A stretch of DNA of 64,000 nucleotides from Nocardia speluncae NBRC 108251. GTDB taxonomy: Bacteria; Actinomycetota; Actinomycetes; Mycobacteriales; Mycobacteriaceae. A program made the position numbers and the translations under genes. Positions 50,488 to 59,454 of the stretch are shown here, piece after piece; within the stretch, counting starts at the first letter, position 1, and the number at the start of each line of letters is the position of its first letter. Below the pieces are notes generated by a model. That model worked only from the letters and a program-made list of their open reading frames with translations, had not been told where the DNA came from and searched no databases. The stretch spans positions 248,001 through 312,000 of the forward strand of contig NZ_BDBZ01000035.1 of NCBI RefSeq assembly GCF_001613245.1, in the 5' to 3' direction.

Positions 50488-51333
50488 ATGGGCAAGCTCA
50501 CCGGCCAGGTTGCGTTCATCACCGGTGCGGCGCGTGGCCAGGGCCGCGCACATGCCGTGAAGATGGCGTCGGAAGGCGCCGATATCATCGCCGTCGACCG
50601 TTGCGCACCGGTCGCGACCGCGGGATACGAGATGGCGACGGAGGCCGATCTCGCCGAGACCGCGAAACTGGTCGAAGCCGAGGGCCGCAGCATCGTCACC
50701 GCGGTCGCCGACACCCGCGAGCTGGAGCCGTTGCAGCACGCCGTGGACGCCGGCGTCGAACGGTTCGGCCGGCTGGATATCGTCGTCGCCAACGCGGGTA
50801 TAGCCGCATCGCCGAAGGCGTCCTGGGAGCTCACCCCGGACGAGTTCCGCGAGATGATGGACATCAATGCCGTCGGCGTATGGCAGACGACAAAAGTCGC
50901 TGTGCCGCACATCATCTCCGGCGATCGTGGCGGATCGATCGTATTGATCAGTTCGATGGCGGGGCTGCGTGGCGTCCCGGGTATCGCGCATTACGTCGCC
51001 GCCAAACATGCTGTGCGTGGTCTGGCCAAATCGCTGGCCAACGAGCTGGCGTGGGCGAATATTCGCGTGAACTCGGTGCATCCCGGAAACATCCGCACGA
51101 GCATGATCGACAACGAGCCGATGGTCCGCGGATTCCGCCCGGACCTCGAGAATCCGGTACTCGAGGACACCGCGGAGATCATGCAGAAGCTCAACCTGCT
51201 GCCGCAGCCATGGCTCGAGGCCGAGGCGATCGCCGACGCCGTCCTGTACCTGGTCGGCGATACCGGACGGGGCATCACCGGCGCCGCCTTGCCCGTGGAT
51301 CTCGGCACCTCCGAGAAATTCCCCGGCCTATAG
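50488..51333 (+). CDS. Mycofactocin-coupled SDR family oxidoreductase
   Basis: A 281-residue short-chain dehydrogenase. GAARGQGRAHA replaces the normal cofactor loop and an insert follows VDRCAP, as in the SDR group that keeps NAD bound and passes electrons to the peptide-derived carrier mycofactocin. The catalytic set is Ser in LISSMAG and the YVAAKHA motif with Tyr and Lys. ATG at 50488 follows AGAGGAG. It lies behind the acyl-CoA synthetase gene and may oxidise an alcohol or hydroxyacyl intermediate of the same route. A strong hairpin follows at 51365. Confidence 0.92.
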   Translation: MGKLTGQVAFITGAARGQGRAHAVKMASEGADIIAVDRCAPVATAGYEMATEADLAETAKLVEAEGRSIVTAVADTRELEPLQHAVDAGVERFGRLDIVVANAGIAASPKASWELTPDEFREMMDINAVGVWQTTKVAVPHIISGDRGGSIVLISSMAGLRGVPGIAHYVAAKHAVRGLAKSLANELAWANIRVNSVHPGNIRTSMIDNEPMVRGFRPDLENPVLEDTAEIMQKLNLLPQPWLEAEAIADAVLYLVGDTGRGITGAALPVDLGTSEKFPGL

Positions 51334-51364
51334 GCCCCGGCCCACCGGGTCGACTGCTGTTATC

Positions 51365-51401
51365 ACACCGATGCCGTCCAAGCCGTGGACGGCATCGGTG
51401 T
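51365..51401 (+). terminator. Hairpin terminator after the SDR gene
   Basis: A perfect 16-bp stem (arm ACACCGATGCCGTCCA) with a 5-base loop AGCCG, 31 bases after the SDR stop. No T-run follows. Confidence 0.7.
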
Positions 51402-51548
51402 ATCGGGGCATAAACTGGGTACCGCCGCCTGAGCGCCGTCGACAACGACCATCGCAAGCACTGACACGCTGGAGACAGTTCCACGAGAACAGCTCGCGAG
51501 CGGGCCATCCGGGTCCGCACGATGGAATCAGTTGGGATGTGATCAACG

Positions 51549-51989
51549 ATGACTACGACCCACTCCGACAGCAGCTCCCGCATCAGCCACCGAGCCGGCC
51601 GGTCCGCGGCCGCCGTCACCGGACTGGGCGCCGTCGCCACCGCCCTCGTCCTGGCGGCCCCCGGTGCCGGAGCGGTCCCGCAGAACGTCGGTGCCGACCC
51701 GGGCCGGAGCATGGGCATCAGCACGCCCTTCGGCACCACCTGCACTTATCAGGTGCGCGCTGCCGTCGACAACACCACGGAGCCGGTGACCTTCTTCGAC
51801 AACAACGTCATGGTCGGATTCAACCCGGCGGTCGTGACACCGAACGGCATTGTCGCGTCGACGACATGGACCCCTCCGAATCCGGGAACGCATTTCCTGC
51901 GTGCCGAACAAGGCGGCGTTTCGGTAACCAGCGCGCCCATGGAGGTCAGCACCGGAATGAACGCGGGCACGGGTTGCGCGGTGCCCTGA
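51549..51989 (+). CDS. Small secreted protein
   Basis: A 146-residue exported protein. Its signal peptide has an Arg-containing start, a hydrophobic segment near residues 22-36 and a likely cut after GAGA (about residue 42). The mature part of about 100 residues has two cysteines (TTCTYQV and TGCAVP) that could form one disulfide, and a beta-rich pattern resembling a small Ig-like domain. No family is recognised. ATG at 51549. The following genes encode membrane proteins, so an envelope role is plausible. Confidence 0.7.
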   Translation: MTTTHSDSSSRISHRAGRSAAAVTGLGAVATALVLAAPGAGAVPQNVGADPGRSMGISTPFGTTCTYQVRAAVDNTTEPVTFFDNNVMVGFNPAVVTPNGIVASTTWTPPNPGTHFLRAEQGGVSVTSAPMEVSTGMNAGTGCAVP

Positions 51990-52256
51990 CCGGGGCGCCT
52001 GCGGGGATCTTCCGGAACTCAGCGGCTCGACGGGCGGCGGGGACGTGCCGAATCGGCTCGTTCCCGCCCCTCTCTGTGGTCCTTCGGCACCGCTCGCTAC
52101 AGCGACTGCGGTCGCAGATTCACCGATCGTAGATATCTCGGCGATGCCCGGCGGATACAACCAGGATGATCCCGCGGGGCCTCCTACAGGCGGCAGCAAC
52201 CGGGGTCGACCATGTAACGCCGCCGCTTCGAGTCGGCGTAACGGTACGGTTGTCTC

Positions 52257-52811
52257 GTGACCCCGCGTCTCCGGCTGCCGGCTCGGCTGCGTGGCGCCTT
52301 CGTCGGGTTCTTCTCCGCCGCCGCGAGTCTGGCAGGCCATGGGCTCGGTGGTGGTCCGGTGGACATATCGGTGAGCATGCTGCTGTCGCTCGCCGTCGCC
52401 TGCCTGCTGCCGGTTCCGGCCGTGACGAGCCGGCAGGTGAGTGAGCGCCGTGTGGGCACGGTGGCCGGGGTTCTCGTCGCGGGCCAAGTGCTCGGGCACT
52501 TCATGCTGACCGCGGGACACGGCCACAGCGCGGGGGCGGCTTTGCTGCCGTCACCTGCCATGTCGGCGGGTCATGTCGTGGCTGCCCTGGCGGCCGCCGC
52601 CATGCTGTTGAGCGCCGAGCGGTCGGTACAGGCGGCTTTCGGGTTCGTCGTCGAACGGCTGGCCGGCTGGTTGCTGCCACGCCGTACGGAAACAAGCAGG
52701 CTCTGGGTGCCGGTCGCGGCCTGCGCGCCGATCGGCGCGACTACTCGTGGATTGCGGACAGCATATGGCGGAACGCGGGCACCACCCCGCGCCGGGGGTC
52801 CGTCCGCGTAG
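52257..52811 (+). CDS. Small polytopic membrane protein
   Basis: A 184-residue protein with about four hydrophobic helices and an Arg/Pro/Gly-rich C-terminal tail. A His cluster (HFMLTAGHGHSAGA) lies between helices and could bind a metal or haem. No family is recognised. GTG at 52257 is the first suitable start. It precedes a haem-type membrane protein gene by 174 bases, and the two may work together in metal or electron handling. Confidence 0.6.
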   Translation: MTPRLRLPARLRGAFVGFFSAAASLAGHGLGGGPVDISVSMLLSLAVACLLPVPAVTSRQVSERRVGTVAGVLVAGQVLGHFMLTAGHGHSAGAALLPSPAMSAGHVVAALAAAAMLLSAERSVQAAFGFVVERLAGWLLPRRTETSRLWVPVAACAPIGATTRGLRTAYGGTRAPPRAGGPSA

Positions 52812-52985
52812 GGACGCGCGTGCACCGCGTTGTCCGGTGGCGCATCGCGCCCACATGTTGCAGCCATCCCTGGATGTGGCTGTGACGCATCCGCATATCC
52901 GGTGAACCGAGCCGGGCTCGCCACTCACCGGTACCCGGGCTTCGCCGGAAGCCTGGAAGATCGATCCGAGGAACACGAGTCATCG

Positions 52986-53999
52986 ATGACCACTGTCAGA
53001 ACACGTACGAAATTCGATACGCGCGAACTCCGCGCGGATCTGCGCACTGCCCGTATCGACGCCACCATCGCCCTGCTTGTCACTTTCGCGGTGTTCGGAT
53101 GGCTCTATTACCGAGTCGCCGCCGGCACCTCGCCGACAATTGCCGTGATGCCCGATCTGGCAGACCCTGCAAGGTACTGGATGTACTGGATGTGCCAGGC
53201 CTTCGGCTGGACAGGGTTGCTCTGGGCATGGATCACTGTCATTCTCGGCTTGTTGCGCAGCAGTCGCAGTCCGAAGTGGCTACCGGTCCCGCAACACAGC
53301 ATCGAGAAGTGGCATCGCGCCACCAGTTTGACGACCATCGGGCTGATGTTCGTCCACGCCGCCTGGTTATTCGCCGAATTCACCCGCGACTACTCCGCCA
53401 CCGCGGGTGCCGCCGAATCGGTGTGGCAAGCATTCGTCGACACCTTCGTACCCGCGGCCTATCCCAGCGGCACGGGGAGAATCGCCATTTTCATCGGGCT
53501 GCTGGCGTTGTATCTGGCCGTACCGCTCGGCCTGGCCTTCTACTCCCGCCGCTGGTTGCGCCCCGCGGTCTGGCGGGCTCTGCACGCTTCGATCATCGTG
53601 GTCTATGCGCTGAGCGTGTGGCATACATTGCTCTACGGCACCAACGTCTGGTACGACGGACGGTTTCGTACGCTGGTGTGGATTCTTCAGCTCCCCATTG
53701 CCGCGCTCGTCCTTTACCGCCTCACCAACCTGCCATCGAGCCGGCAACGAACTCGGGCATCGACTGTCCTCCGCTCTGTGGCGGCACTTATCGTCCTCGG
53801 CTTCATCGCGATCGTCTGCACGGCCGTGCTCAGCGGGCACGACGGTGGCCGGACACCCGGTGTGGCGGGCATGGGCCTCAATGTCACCAAAGCAAACATC
53901 TGGTGGGGACTGGCGATATTCCTGGTCGTCGTCGCCTTGTCCGTGGCCCGGGTGCGGCGATTTCGCAAGGCCACGGTCACCGGCCGGGTGGACGCGTGA
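52986..53999 (+). CDS. Ferric-reductase-like transmembrane protein
   Basis: A 337-residue integral membrane protein with about seven to eight hydrophobic helices. Histidines spaced on two helices (KWHRATSLTTIGLMFVHAAW, and ALHASIIVVYALSVWHTLL) fit the bis-haem b core of ferric-reductase/YedZ-type domains. There is no FAD or NAD domain, so electrons must come from a partner. ATG at 52986 is chosen for the normal start of the first helix; GAGG lies 14 bases upstream. The preceding secreted and His-rich membrane proteins are possible partners. Confidence 0.82.
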   Translation: MTTVRTRTKFDTRELRADLRTARIDATIALLVTFAVFGWLYYRVAAGTSPTIAVMPDLADPARYWMYWMCQAFGWTGLLWAWITVILGLLRSSRSPKWLPVPQHSIEKWHRATSLTTIGLMFVHAAWLFAEFTRDYSATAGAAESVWQAFVDTFVPAAYPSGTGRIAIFIGLLALYLAVPLGLAFYSRRWLRPAVWRALHASIIVVYALSVWHTLLYGTNVWYDGRFRTLVWILQLPIAALVLYRLTNLPSSRQRTRASTVLRSVAALIVLGFIAIVCTAVLSGHDGGRTPGVAGMGLNVTKANIWWGLAIFLVVVALSVARVRRFRKATVTGRVDA

Positions 54000-54008
54000 C
54001 AATCGGGT

Positions 54009-54752
54009 TCAGCGGTCGGGCGGGCCGGTGAGGATGGCAGTGACCGTATCGACGAGCTCGGCGAGGAGTTCGGCGGGCGACAGACGAGTACCGCTGAGCG
54101 CAAGCATGCCTTGCAGGCCCTCCGGATCGCCGAGGGTTTGGAAGGTCAGGTTCATGGCCTGGGTGAGGCGGAAACGGATGGTGCGCGGGGCCGTGTCGGG
54201 GTCGATCTGCTGGAGCATCGCGTTGAAGCGGCGGGCCTGCGGCGCGAACCCCTCGGTCAGCCTGGTCAGGGCGGGGTGATTTCCGCTCATGATGCCGGCG
54301 ACCAGGCGTATCCACGGTGTTCCGCCCGCGGCCGCCAGTTCGCCGACCGGGCGGACGAAGGCGTCGGCGAGAGCGCGGGCGTCCGGTGTCCCGGATTTCT
54401 CGACCACGTCGAGCAATTCGGCGCGGCGGGCGTGCAATTGTTCGCTGCGGCGGCTGATCAGCGCATCGACCAGGGCGTCCTTGGAGCCGAAATGGTAGTG
54501 GACCGAGGCGACGTTCGCGCCGGCCTCCGCCATCACCGAACGAAGCGAGACCGCGTCGATCCCGCGTTCGGCGAACAACCGTTCCGCAGCGAGGACGAGG
54601 CGCTGATCGGTCGGCAGGTCCGGATCCGGGCCCGGGGCGGCGGTGGAGTCCACCCCGTCCGGGGCCGGATGCGCTGCGGTTGCCCGGTGGGCACGCGAGG
54701 GTGCGGCGGCCGGATGTGTCTTCCGGCCGGTCCGCACCCGGCTTCGCGTCAT
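54009..54752 (-). CDS. TetR family regulator
   Basis: A 247-residue regulator with a 45-residue Pro/Ala-rich leader, then a TetR helix-turn-helix (VSLRSVMAEAGANVASVHYHFGSKDAL). The C-terminal part contains HPALTRLTEGFAP and a helical end. The true start may be an internal codon near residue 45. It begins 10 bases after the last thiolase gene, at the end of the KstR-box operon, so it may be co-transcribed. Its target is unknown. Confidence 0.85.
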   Translation of the reverse strand: MTRSRVRTGRKTHPAAAPSRAHRATAAHPAPDGVDSTAAPGPDPDLPTDQRLVLAAERLFAERGIDAVSLRSVMAEAGANVASVHYHFGSKDALVDALISRRSEQLHARRAELLDVVEKSGTPDARALADAFVRPVGELAAAGGTPWIRLVAGIMSGNHPALTRLTEGFAPQARRFNAMLQQIDPDTAPRTIRFRLTQAMNLTFQTLGDPEGLQGMLALSGTRLSPAELLAELVDTVTAILTGPPDR

Positions 54753-54762
54753 GGTCGAAACT

Positions 54763-55962
54763 CTAGGAGACCGCGCCGGGCGCGCCGTACAGGGTCACCA
54801 CACAGGCACCGCCGAGCCCGAGGTTGTGCGCCATTCCGAGCTGCGCACCTTCCACCTGCCGGTCGCCCGCGCCGCCCCGCACCTGGGTGACCAGTTCGGT
54901 GCACTGCGCCAGCCCGGTCGCGCCGAGCGGATGCCCCTTGGAGATGAGCCCGCCCGACGGGTTCACCACCCAGCGACCGCCGTAGGTGGTGGCGCCCGCG
55001 GCGACCAGCTCGCCCGATTCGCCTTCACCGCACAGGCCGAGTGCCTCATAGGTGAGCAGTTCGTTGATCGAGAAGCAGTCGTGCAGTTCCAGGACGTCGA
55101 TATCGTCGATCCCGACCCCCGCGGTTTCGAGTACCCGCTGCCCGGCGATCCGGGCCATGGGCGCACCCACCACGTCGATCATCGAATCCGATTCGAAACA
55201 GGCGCCGGTATCGGTCACCAGTTCCTGGGCGAGGATCGGCACCGCCCGGTCGAGCCCGTGTTCGCGGACGTAGCGTTCGCTCACCAGTACCGCGGCGCCT
55301 GCGCCGTCGGACATGGGGGAGCACTGCGAACGTGTCAGCGGATCGGAGACCAGTTTGTCGCCGAGTACCTGGTCGAGGGTGTAGGCGTCCTGGAACTGGG
55401 CTTTCGGGTTGCGGGTGGAGTGTTCGTGGTTCTTCACCGCGACCTGGGCGAGTTGCTCGCGGGTCGTCCCGTACCGCTTCATATGCTCGTTGGCGGCGGC
55501 GCTGAAGAACTGCGCTGTCATCGGGGCGGCGCTGAAACCGGCGGCGGCCTTCAGGGCACCCATATGCCGGTCCACGGTGGTGACCTTGGGGACCGAGCCG
55601 TCACCGGCCATCGCCTGTTTGGTCATCTGCTCGAACCCGACCGCGAGCACGATATCGGCCAGCCCGGCCTGCACCCATTCCCGGGCGAGGACCAGCGCCG
55701 TCGACCCGGTGGCGCAGTTGTTGTTGACGTTCACGATCGGGATACCGGTGAGCCCGATCTCGTAGAGCGCCCGCTGTCCGGCCGTGGACGGCTGGAATAC
55801 GTAGCCGGCGGCGGCGCGCTGCACCTGGTCGTAGTTCACCCCGGCGTCGGTGAGCGCCTGGCCCACCGCTTCGGCGACCATCTCCGGGTAGGTCCAGTCG
55901 CGGGACTGGATCTTCTCGAATTTCGTCATCCCGACACCGGCGACGTAAACCCGCTCGGCCAT
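54763..55962 (-). CDS. Thiolase/lipid-transfer (SCP2-type) with intact active site
   Basis: A 399-residue thiolase of the SCPx-type group. The nucleophile is Cys83 in NNCATGSTAL; the partner motifs ELHDCFSINE and GLISKGHPLGATG are also normal. It can therefore cleave a 3-ketoacyl-CoA with CoA, unlike the two thiolase-fold proteins upstream in the operon. ATG at 55962 follows AGGAGAA. A 125-base gap separates it from the preceding gene. It would supply true thiolysis in a side-chain degradation route. Confidence 0.92.
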   Translation of the reverse strand: MAERVYVAGVGMTKFEKIQSRDWTYPEMVAEAVGQALTDAGVNYDQVQRAAAGYVFQPSTAGQRALYEIGLTGIPIVNVNNNCATGSTALVLAREWVQAGLADIVLAVGFEQMTKQAMAGDGSVPKVTTVDRHMGALKAAAGFSAAPMTAQFFSAAANEHMKRYGTTREQLAQVAVKNHEHSTRNPKAQFQDAYTLDQVLGDKLVSDPLTRSQCSPMSDGAGAAVLVSERYVREHGLDRAVPILAQELVTDTGACFESDSMIDVVGAPMARIAGQRVLETAGVGIDDIDVLELHDCFSINELLTYEALGLCGEGESGELVAAGATTYGGRWVVNPSGGLISKGHPLGATGLAQCTELVTQVRGGAGDRQVEGAQLGMAHNLGLGGACVVTLYGAPGAVS

Positions 55963-56087
55963 GTTCTTCTCCTCGTTTCATGCGGTGTTGCGCACCGCGG
56001 AAGCATTGTGGTGGACCGGTCCCGTGCGCTGTGCCCGGTGCGTACCGGACAGGCGGCCGGTCCGGTGTTCTGTGTTGTCCGCGCCGG

Positions 56088-57242
56088 TCAGGACTGTGGT
56101 GGTTCCGAACCCACTACCCACAGTGCATGGAACTGCGCTGCCCCACCCATCGCATGCCCTACGGCCCGCCGCGCGTCCGGTACCTGGTGTGCACCCGCGG
56201 TCCCGCGCACCTGCATGGCCGCCTCGGCAAACCGCAGCAAACCTGTTGCGCCGGTGGGATTTCCGGAGAGCACCCCACCGGAAGGGTTGATCGGCAGCGA
56301 CCCGTCGAACGCAGTGTGCCCGGCATCGACCATCCTCCAGCCCGCGCCGACCTCGGCCAGGCCCACGTTCTCCAGCCAGATCGGTTCGAACCAGCTGTAG
56401 GGGATGTAGAGCTCGGCGGTATCGATGTCGTGTGCCGGGTCGGTGATCCCGGCCTGCCGGTAGGCGTCTGCGGCGCACAGTCGCCCGGCCTCGGGGTTCA
56501 CTTCGTCGCGGCCGGCGAAATGGCCGGTTTCGGTCCGCCACGACATTCCGTGGATCCAAGCGGGTGGGCGGCCCGTGTGGTGGGCGTCGTCCTCGCCGGT
56601 GATCACCACCGCGCACGAACCGTCGGAGGACGGGCACGATTCCAGGAACCGGATCGGATCCCACAGCATCCGGGATTCGCGCACCTTCTCGACGGTGATA
56701 TCCGGTAACTGGATGTGGGCGTAGGGATTGCGGGTCGCGTTCAACCGGTGGTTCACCGCGATCTGCCACCCGATGTGCTCGGGTGCAACGGAGCGGCGGA
56801 TGTACTCCCGGATCACCGGTGCGAAATGCGCGCCCGCGCCTGCACCCAGTTGCGCGCTGAACGGGAGCCCGCGCGACAGCGCCCAGGTGAAATCACCCTC
56901 GGATTCCTTCGAATACGCGACCACCAGCACCCGCCGCGCCAGCCCCGCCTGCACCAGGTGTGCGCCGTAGATGGCGGCGTGCCCGCCGACGCTGCCGCCG
57001 GTGAACACCCGGGTCACGGGCAGGCCGCGCGCACCCATAGCGTCGGCCAGATACAGTTCCGGGTTCATCACGCCGTCGAACAGGTCGGGTGTTTTCGACA
57101 GCACGACAGCGTCGATATCGCCGAATTCGAGTTCGGCGTCGGCCATGGCCTCGTCGACGGCCTCGCGCACCATCGCACCGATCGTGACCTTACGTTTCTT
57201 GGCTTGTTTGCTCTGTCCGATTCCGACGACCGCGAGTTTCAT
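56088..57242 (-). CDS. Thiolase-fold aldolase-like protein (Ltp4 type)
   Basis: A 384-residue thiolase-fold protein without thiolase catalysis: the nucleophile position reads FTGGSVGG, HDCF is ELYIPYSWFEP, and GHP is GNP. Such changes are known in Ltp-type retro-aldolases that split hydroxyacyl-CoAs of sterol side chains, working with a DUF35 protein. ATG at 57242 overlaps the stop of the previous thiolase-like gene (ATGA). A heterodimer with it, or with a DUF35 protein encoded just upstream, is likely. Confidence 0.87.
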   Translation of the reverse strand: MKLAVVGIGQSKQAKKRKVTIGAMVREAVDEAMADAELEFGDIDAVVLSKTPDLFDGVMNPELYLADAMGARGLPVTRVFTGGSVGGHAAIYGAHLVQAGLARRVLVVAYSKESEGDFTWALSRGLPFSAQLGAGAGAHFAPVIREYIRRSVAPEHIGWQIAVNHRLNATRNPYAHIQLPDITVEKVRESRMLWDPIRFLESCPSSDGSCAVVITGEDDAHHTGRPPAWIHGMSWRTETGHFAGRDEVNPEAGRLCAADAYRQAGITDPAHDIDTAELYIPYSWFEPIWLENVGLAEVGAGWRMVDAGHTAFDGSLPINPSGGVLSGNPTGATGLLRFAEAAMQVRGTAGAHQVPDARRAVGHAMGGAAQFHALWVVGSEPPQS

Positions 57243-58306
57243 CGGTCTCCCTCCAAAAGGCAGATCATGTTCTGCTGGAGCGCGGGCCCGTTGGTGGCGT
57301 GCGCCAGTGTGCGGTCCGCGCGGCCGGTCAGGATGTGCCGGGCGGCGTCGCCGATCCGGATCAGCCCGGTTGCCGTGGTGGGGCGAGCCACCAGGGGGCC
57401 GCCGCCGGGGTTGACGGTGCCGGACAGTTGGAGAGCTTCGGCGAGCAGCGGTTCCTGATAGCTGTATTCGGTGTGCAGTTCGGCGATATCGACGTCGCGG
57501 GCGGCGAATCCGGCCTGCTGCGCCGCTTTCTCCGCGGCGAGACCGATGGTGTCGGTGCGGGTGAGGTCGCGGGTGCCCGGATAGTGCGAATCCATTCGAT
57601 GGTCGGCGCCGCGTACCCAGGCCGGGCGCTGCGCCAACCGGCGTGCGGTGTCGCCGGCGGCCAGCACCAGTACGGCCGCGGCATCTCCGATGGGCCCGCG
57701 ATCGTGTTCCCGCAGCGGCGATGCCAGGTACGGGGCAGCCAGCAGTTCGTCCACCGTGACCTCGCCCGAGACCTGTGCGGCCGGATTACCCACCGCGCCC
57801 GCCCGAGCCCGGGCGACCACCTCGGCCATCTGCTTCTCGTCCAGTGCGCCTGCCGCGATCAGCGCCTGCGCCTGGATCGCGGCGAGCGCGTCCTGATGCG
57901 GCCGCAGCGGGGCCAGGAAGTAGGGGTCGAGCTGGGTGCTGGTGACCTGGTCCAGGTCTCGCGCCAGCGAACCGCGCCCCACCCCGTAGACCACGGCGAT
58001 CTCACCTTCGCCGAGTTGCAGCCACGACCACGCCTCGTAGGCCGCCCACGCCGCGTCCATCTCGACATGCGATTCCGAGATCGGCGGCCAGGCGCCCACC
58101 GCGTCGAGCGATTCGATGTAGGCGAAGGTCCGGCCCTCGTGGAAATCGTGGCTGCCCGAGGCCCAGAAATCGACCTCGGTGCGGTCGATCCCCGCCGAGG
58201 CAAGAGCCTCCCGCATCACCGGCAGCAGGATCTCGGCCATATCGTCGTGGCGATCGGCTGCCGTACCCGGTGACTGGGCGAATGCCACCACCGCGATATC
58301 ACGCAT
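57239..58306 (-). CDS. Thiolase-fold protein without catalytic cysteine (Ltp3 type)
   Basis: A 355-residue thiolase-fold protein. The nucleophile region reads SHVEMDAAWAA, with no cysteine. The HDCF site is ELHTEYSYQEP, and GHP is replaced in GGPLVARPTTATG. It is therefore an aldolase-like or structural partner. ATG at 58306 overlaps the DUF35 gene by 8 bases, and its stop overlaps the Ltp4-type start, indicating a fixed stoichiometry. Confidence 0.85.
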   Translation of the reverse strand: MRDIAVVAFAQSPGTAADRHDDMAEILLPVMREALASAGIDRTEVDFWASGSHDFHEGRTFAYIESLDAVGAWPPISESHVEMDAAWAAYEAWSWLQLGEGEIAVVYGVGRGSLARDLDQVTSTQLDPYFLAPLRPHQDALAAIQAQALIAAGALDEKQMAEVVARARAGAVGNPAAQVSGEVTVDELLAAPYLASPLREHDRGPIGDAAAVLVLAAGDTARRLAQRPAWVRGADHRMDSHYPGTRDLTRTDTIGLAAEKAAQQAGFAARDVDIAELHTEYSYQEPLLAEALQLSGTVNPGGGPLVARPTTATGLIRIGDAARHILTGRADRTLAHATNGPALQQNMICLLEGDR

Positions 58307-58772
58307 CGGAACCTCCCGCGATCGGCCGGTAGTAGCGAATGCTGTTCATGGATGTGTCCAGGTCTTCGTCGGCGCACCACACCGGTTCCACCCGCATACC
58401 GATGTGGACCTCGCTCAGTTCGACATCGCGGACGAGGTGCATGAGGGTGGTGTCCGCCCCGTCCACTTGGATGTAGGCGACCAGGTAGGGCGGTTCGATC
58501 GTCTGGCCGGGGAACGGGAAGTTCACCACGCAGAAGGTTTTGACGACGCCCGTGCCGCCCAGCTCGAACGGTTCCGACAGTTCGACGAGGCAGCGGGAGC
58601 AGAACTCGGGCGCGGGCAGATAGACCCGCTCACAGGTCCCGCACCGGCGGGCGAGCAATGTCCGGTGCTGCAACCCGCGCAGGAAGGTCGAGCGGCCGGT
58701 TCCGGCGACGAAGGTGTAATCCACCTTGTGCGGGCTGGTGAACGATTCCACCGGAGTGGGCAGGGTACTCAT
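58299..58772 (-). CDS. DUF35 OB-fold protein with zinc ribbon
   Basis: A 157-residue acyl-CoA-binding type protein. The rubredoxin-like zinc ribbon is complete: CGTC (residues 44-47) and CSRC (57-60), followed by an OB fold with YLVAYIQVDG and GMRVEPVW. Family members form complexes with thiolase-fold enzymes such as Ltp2. ATG at 58772 overlaps the preceding stop (TGATG); GGAG precedes it. Confidence 0.88.
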   Translation of the reverse strand: MSTLPTPVESFTSPHKVDYTFVAGTGRSTFLRGLQHRTLLARRCGTCERVYLPAPEFCSRCLVELSEPFELGGTGVVKTFCVVNFPFPGQTIEPPYLVAYIQVDGADTTLMHLVRDVELSEVHIGMRVEPVWCADEDLDTSMNSIRYYRPIAGGSDA

Positions 58773-59230
58773 CACGACTCCACCGGTTCGAAGCAGACGA
58801 TATCGCGGATACTGCCCACCCGTTCCACTCGCCAGCGGGGTTTCACCCGCAGGCCGGCGGCGAGGCGGGCGGGGTCGCCGCCGGTGTCCACGGCGTGGAA
58901 CAGGGCTCCCTCGGTGCCGTCGATGGCGATGAGGGCCCAGGCGTAGTGGCCGGCCGCGATCTCGTCGCCGGGCCGGGTGGGCACCCAGGTCCAGTGCCGG
59001 ACCGTGCCGACCGGTTCGAGCCGCACCAGTTCACCGGTGGGCGCGGCGGTGGCCGGGTCGAATTCGAGGGCGGGGCACAGGACCGCCCCGGACGCGGTGC
59101 GTACCCCGTACAGTTCGCCGTCGCGGAGACCGCCGAGGAACGTGCCGATCTTCTCGCCGACCGTGCGGTTGTACGGGAATTCGATCGTGTAGGGCGCGGT
59201 GAGACTTGCGCCCGCGGGGTCGGCTGTCAT
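58772..59230 (-). CDS. DUF35 OB-fold protein without zinc ribbon
   Basis: A 152-residue OB-fold protein of the same family. At the ribbon position it reads LYGVRTASGAVLCPALEF, so the four-cysteine site is lost. The OB part is normal (HYAWALIAIDGT, GLRVKPRW). It starts the minus-strand operon: ATG at 59230 follows AGGAGAACG. Together with the zinc-ribbon protein it looks like a split version of a two-domain DUF35 subunit. Confidence 0.82.
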   Translation of the reverse strand: MTADPAGASLTAPYTIEFPYNRTVGEKIGTFLGGLRDGELYGVRTASGAVLCPALEFDPATAAPTGELVRLEPVGTVRHWTWVPTRPGDEIAAGHYAWALIAIDGTEGALFHAVDTGGDPARLAAGLRVKPRWRVERVGSIRDIVCFEPVES

Positions 59231-59415
59231 CGTTCTCCTGCCGTTCGGGTGCGCGGCCGGGCACACTGCGACCGCGCCTCGATCGTGACCCGCTCGACGT
59301 CCGATGTCAATCACTTGATTCAATCGCTTGATAGATCGGACGGTCACCGCGGGCCGGGTGCATGGATGAACCTTGCTGCACGGCTTGCGGCCATGACGTA
59401 AGCTCCCAATCAAAG

Positions 59416-59429
59416 TAGAACCTGTTCCA
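59416..59429. promoter_or_regulatory. KstR-type box between divergent thiolase and dehydrogenase operons
   Basis: TAGAACCTGTTCCA fits TnnAACnnGTTnnA. It lies 26 bases before the aldehyde dehydrogenase ATG and 186 bases before the DUF35 start, and could control both. Its flank AAAGTAGAAC.TGTT..A.TT matches the box at 48565. Confidence 0.8.
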
Positions 59430-59454
59430 ATTCCTCGGGTGAGGAGAAATCACC

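Noticed and set aside
49014..50915. 633-codon minus-strand frame
   Set aside because: It is antisense to the acyl-CoA synthetase and SDR genes, both of which have complete motifs.
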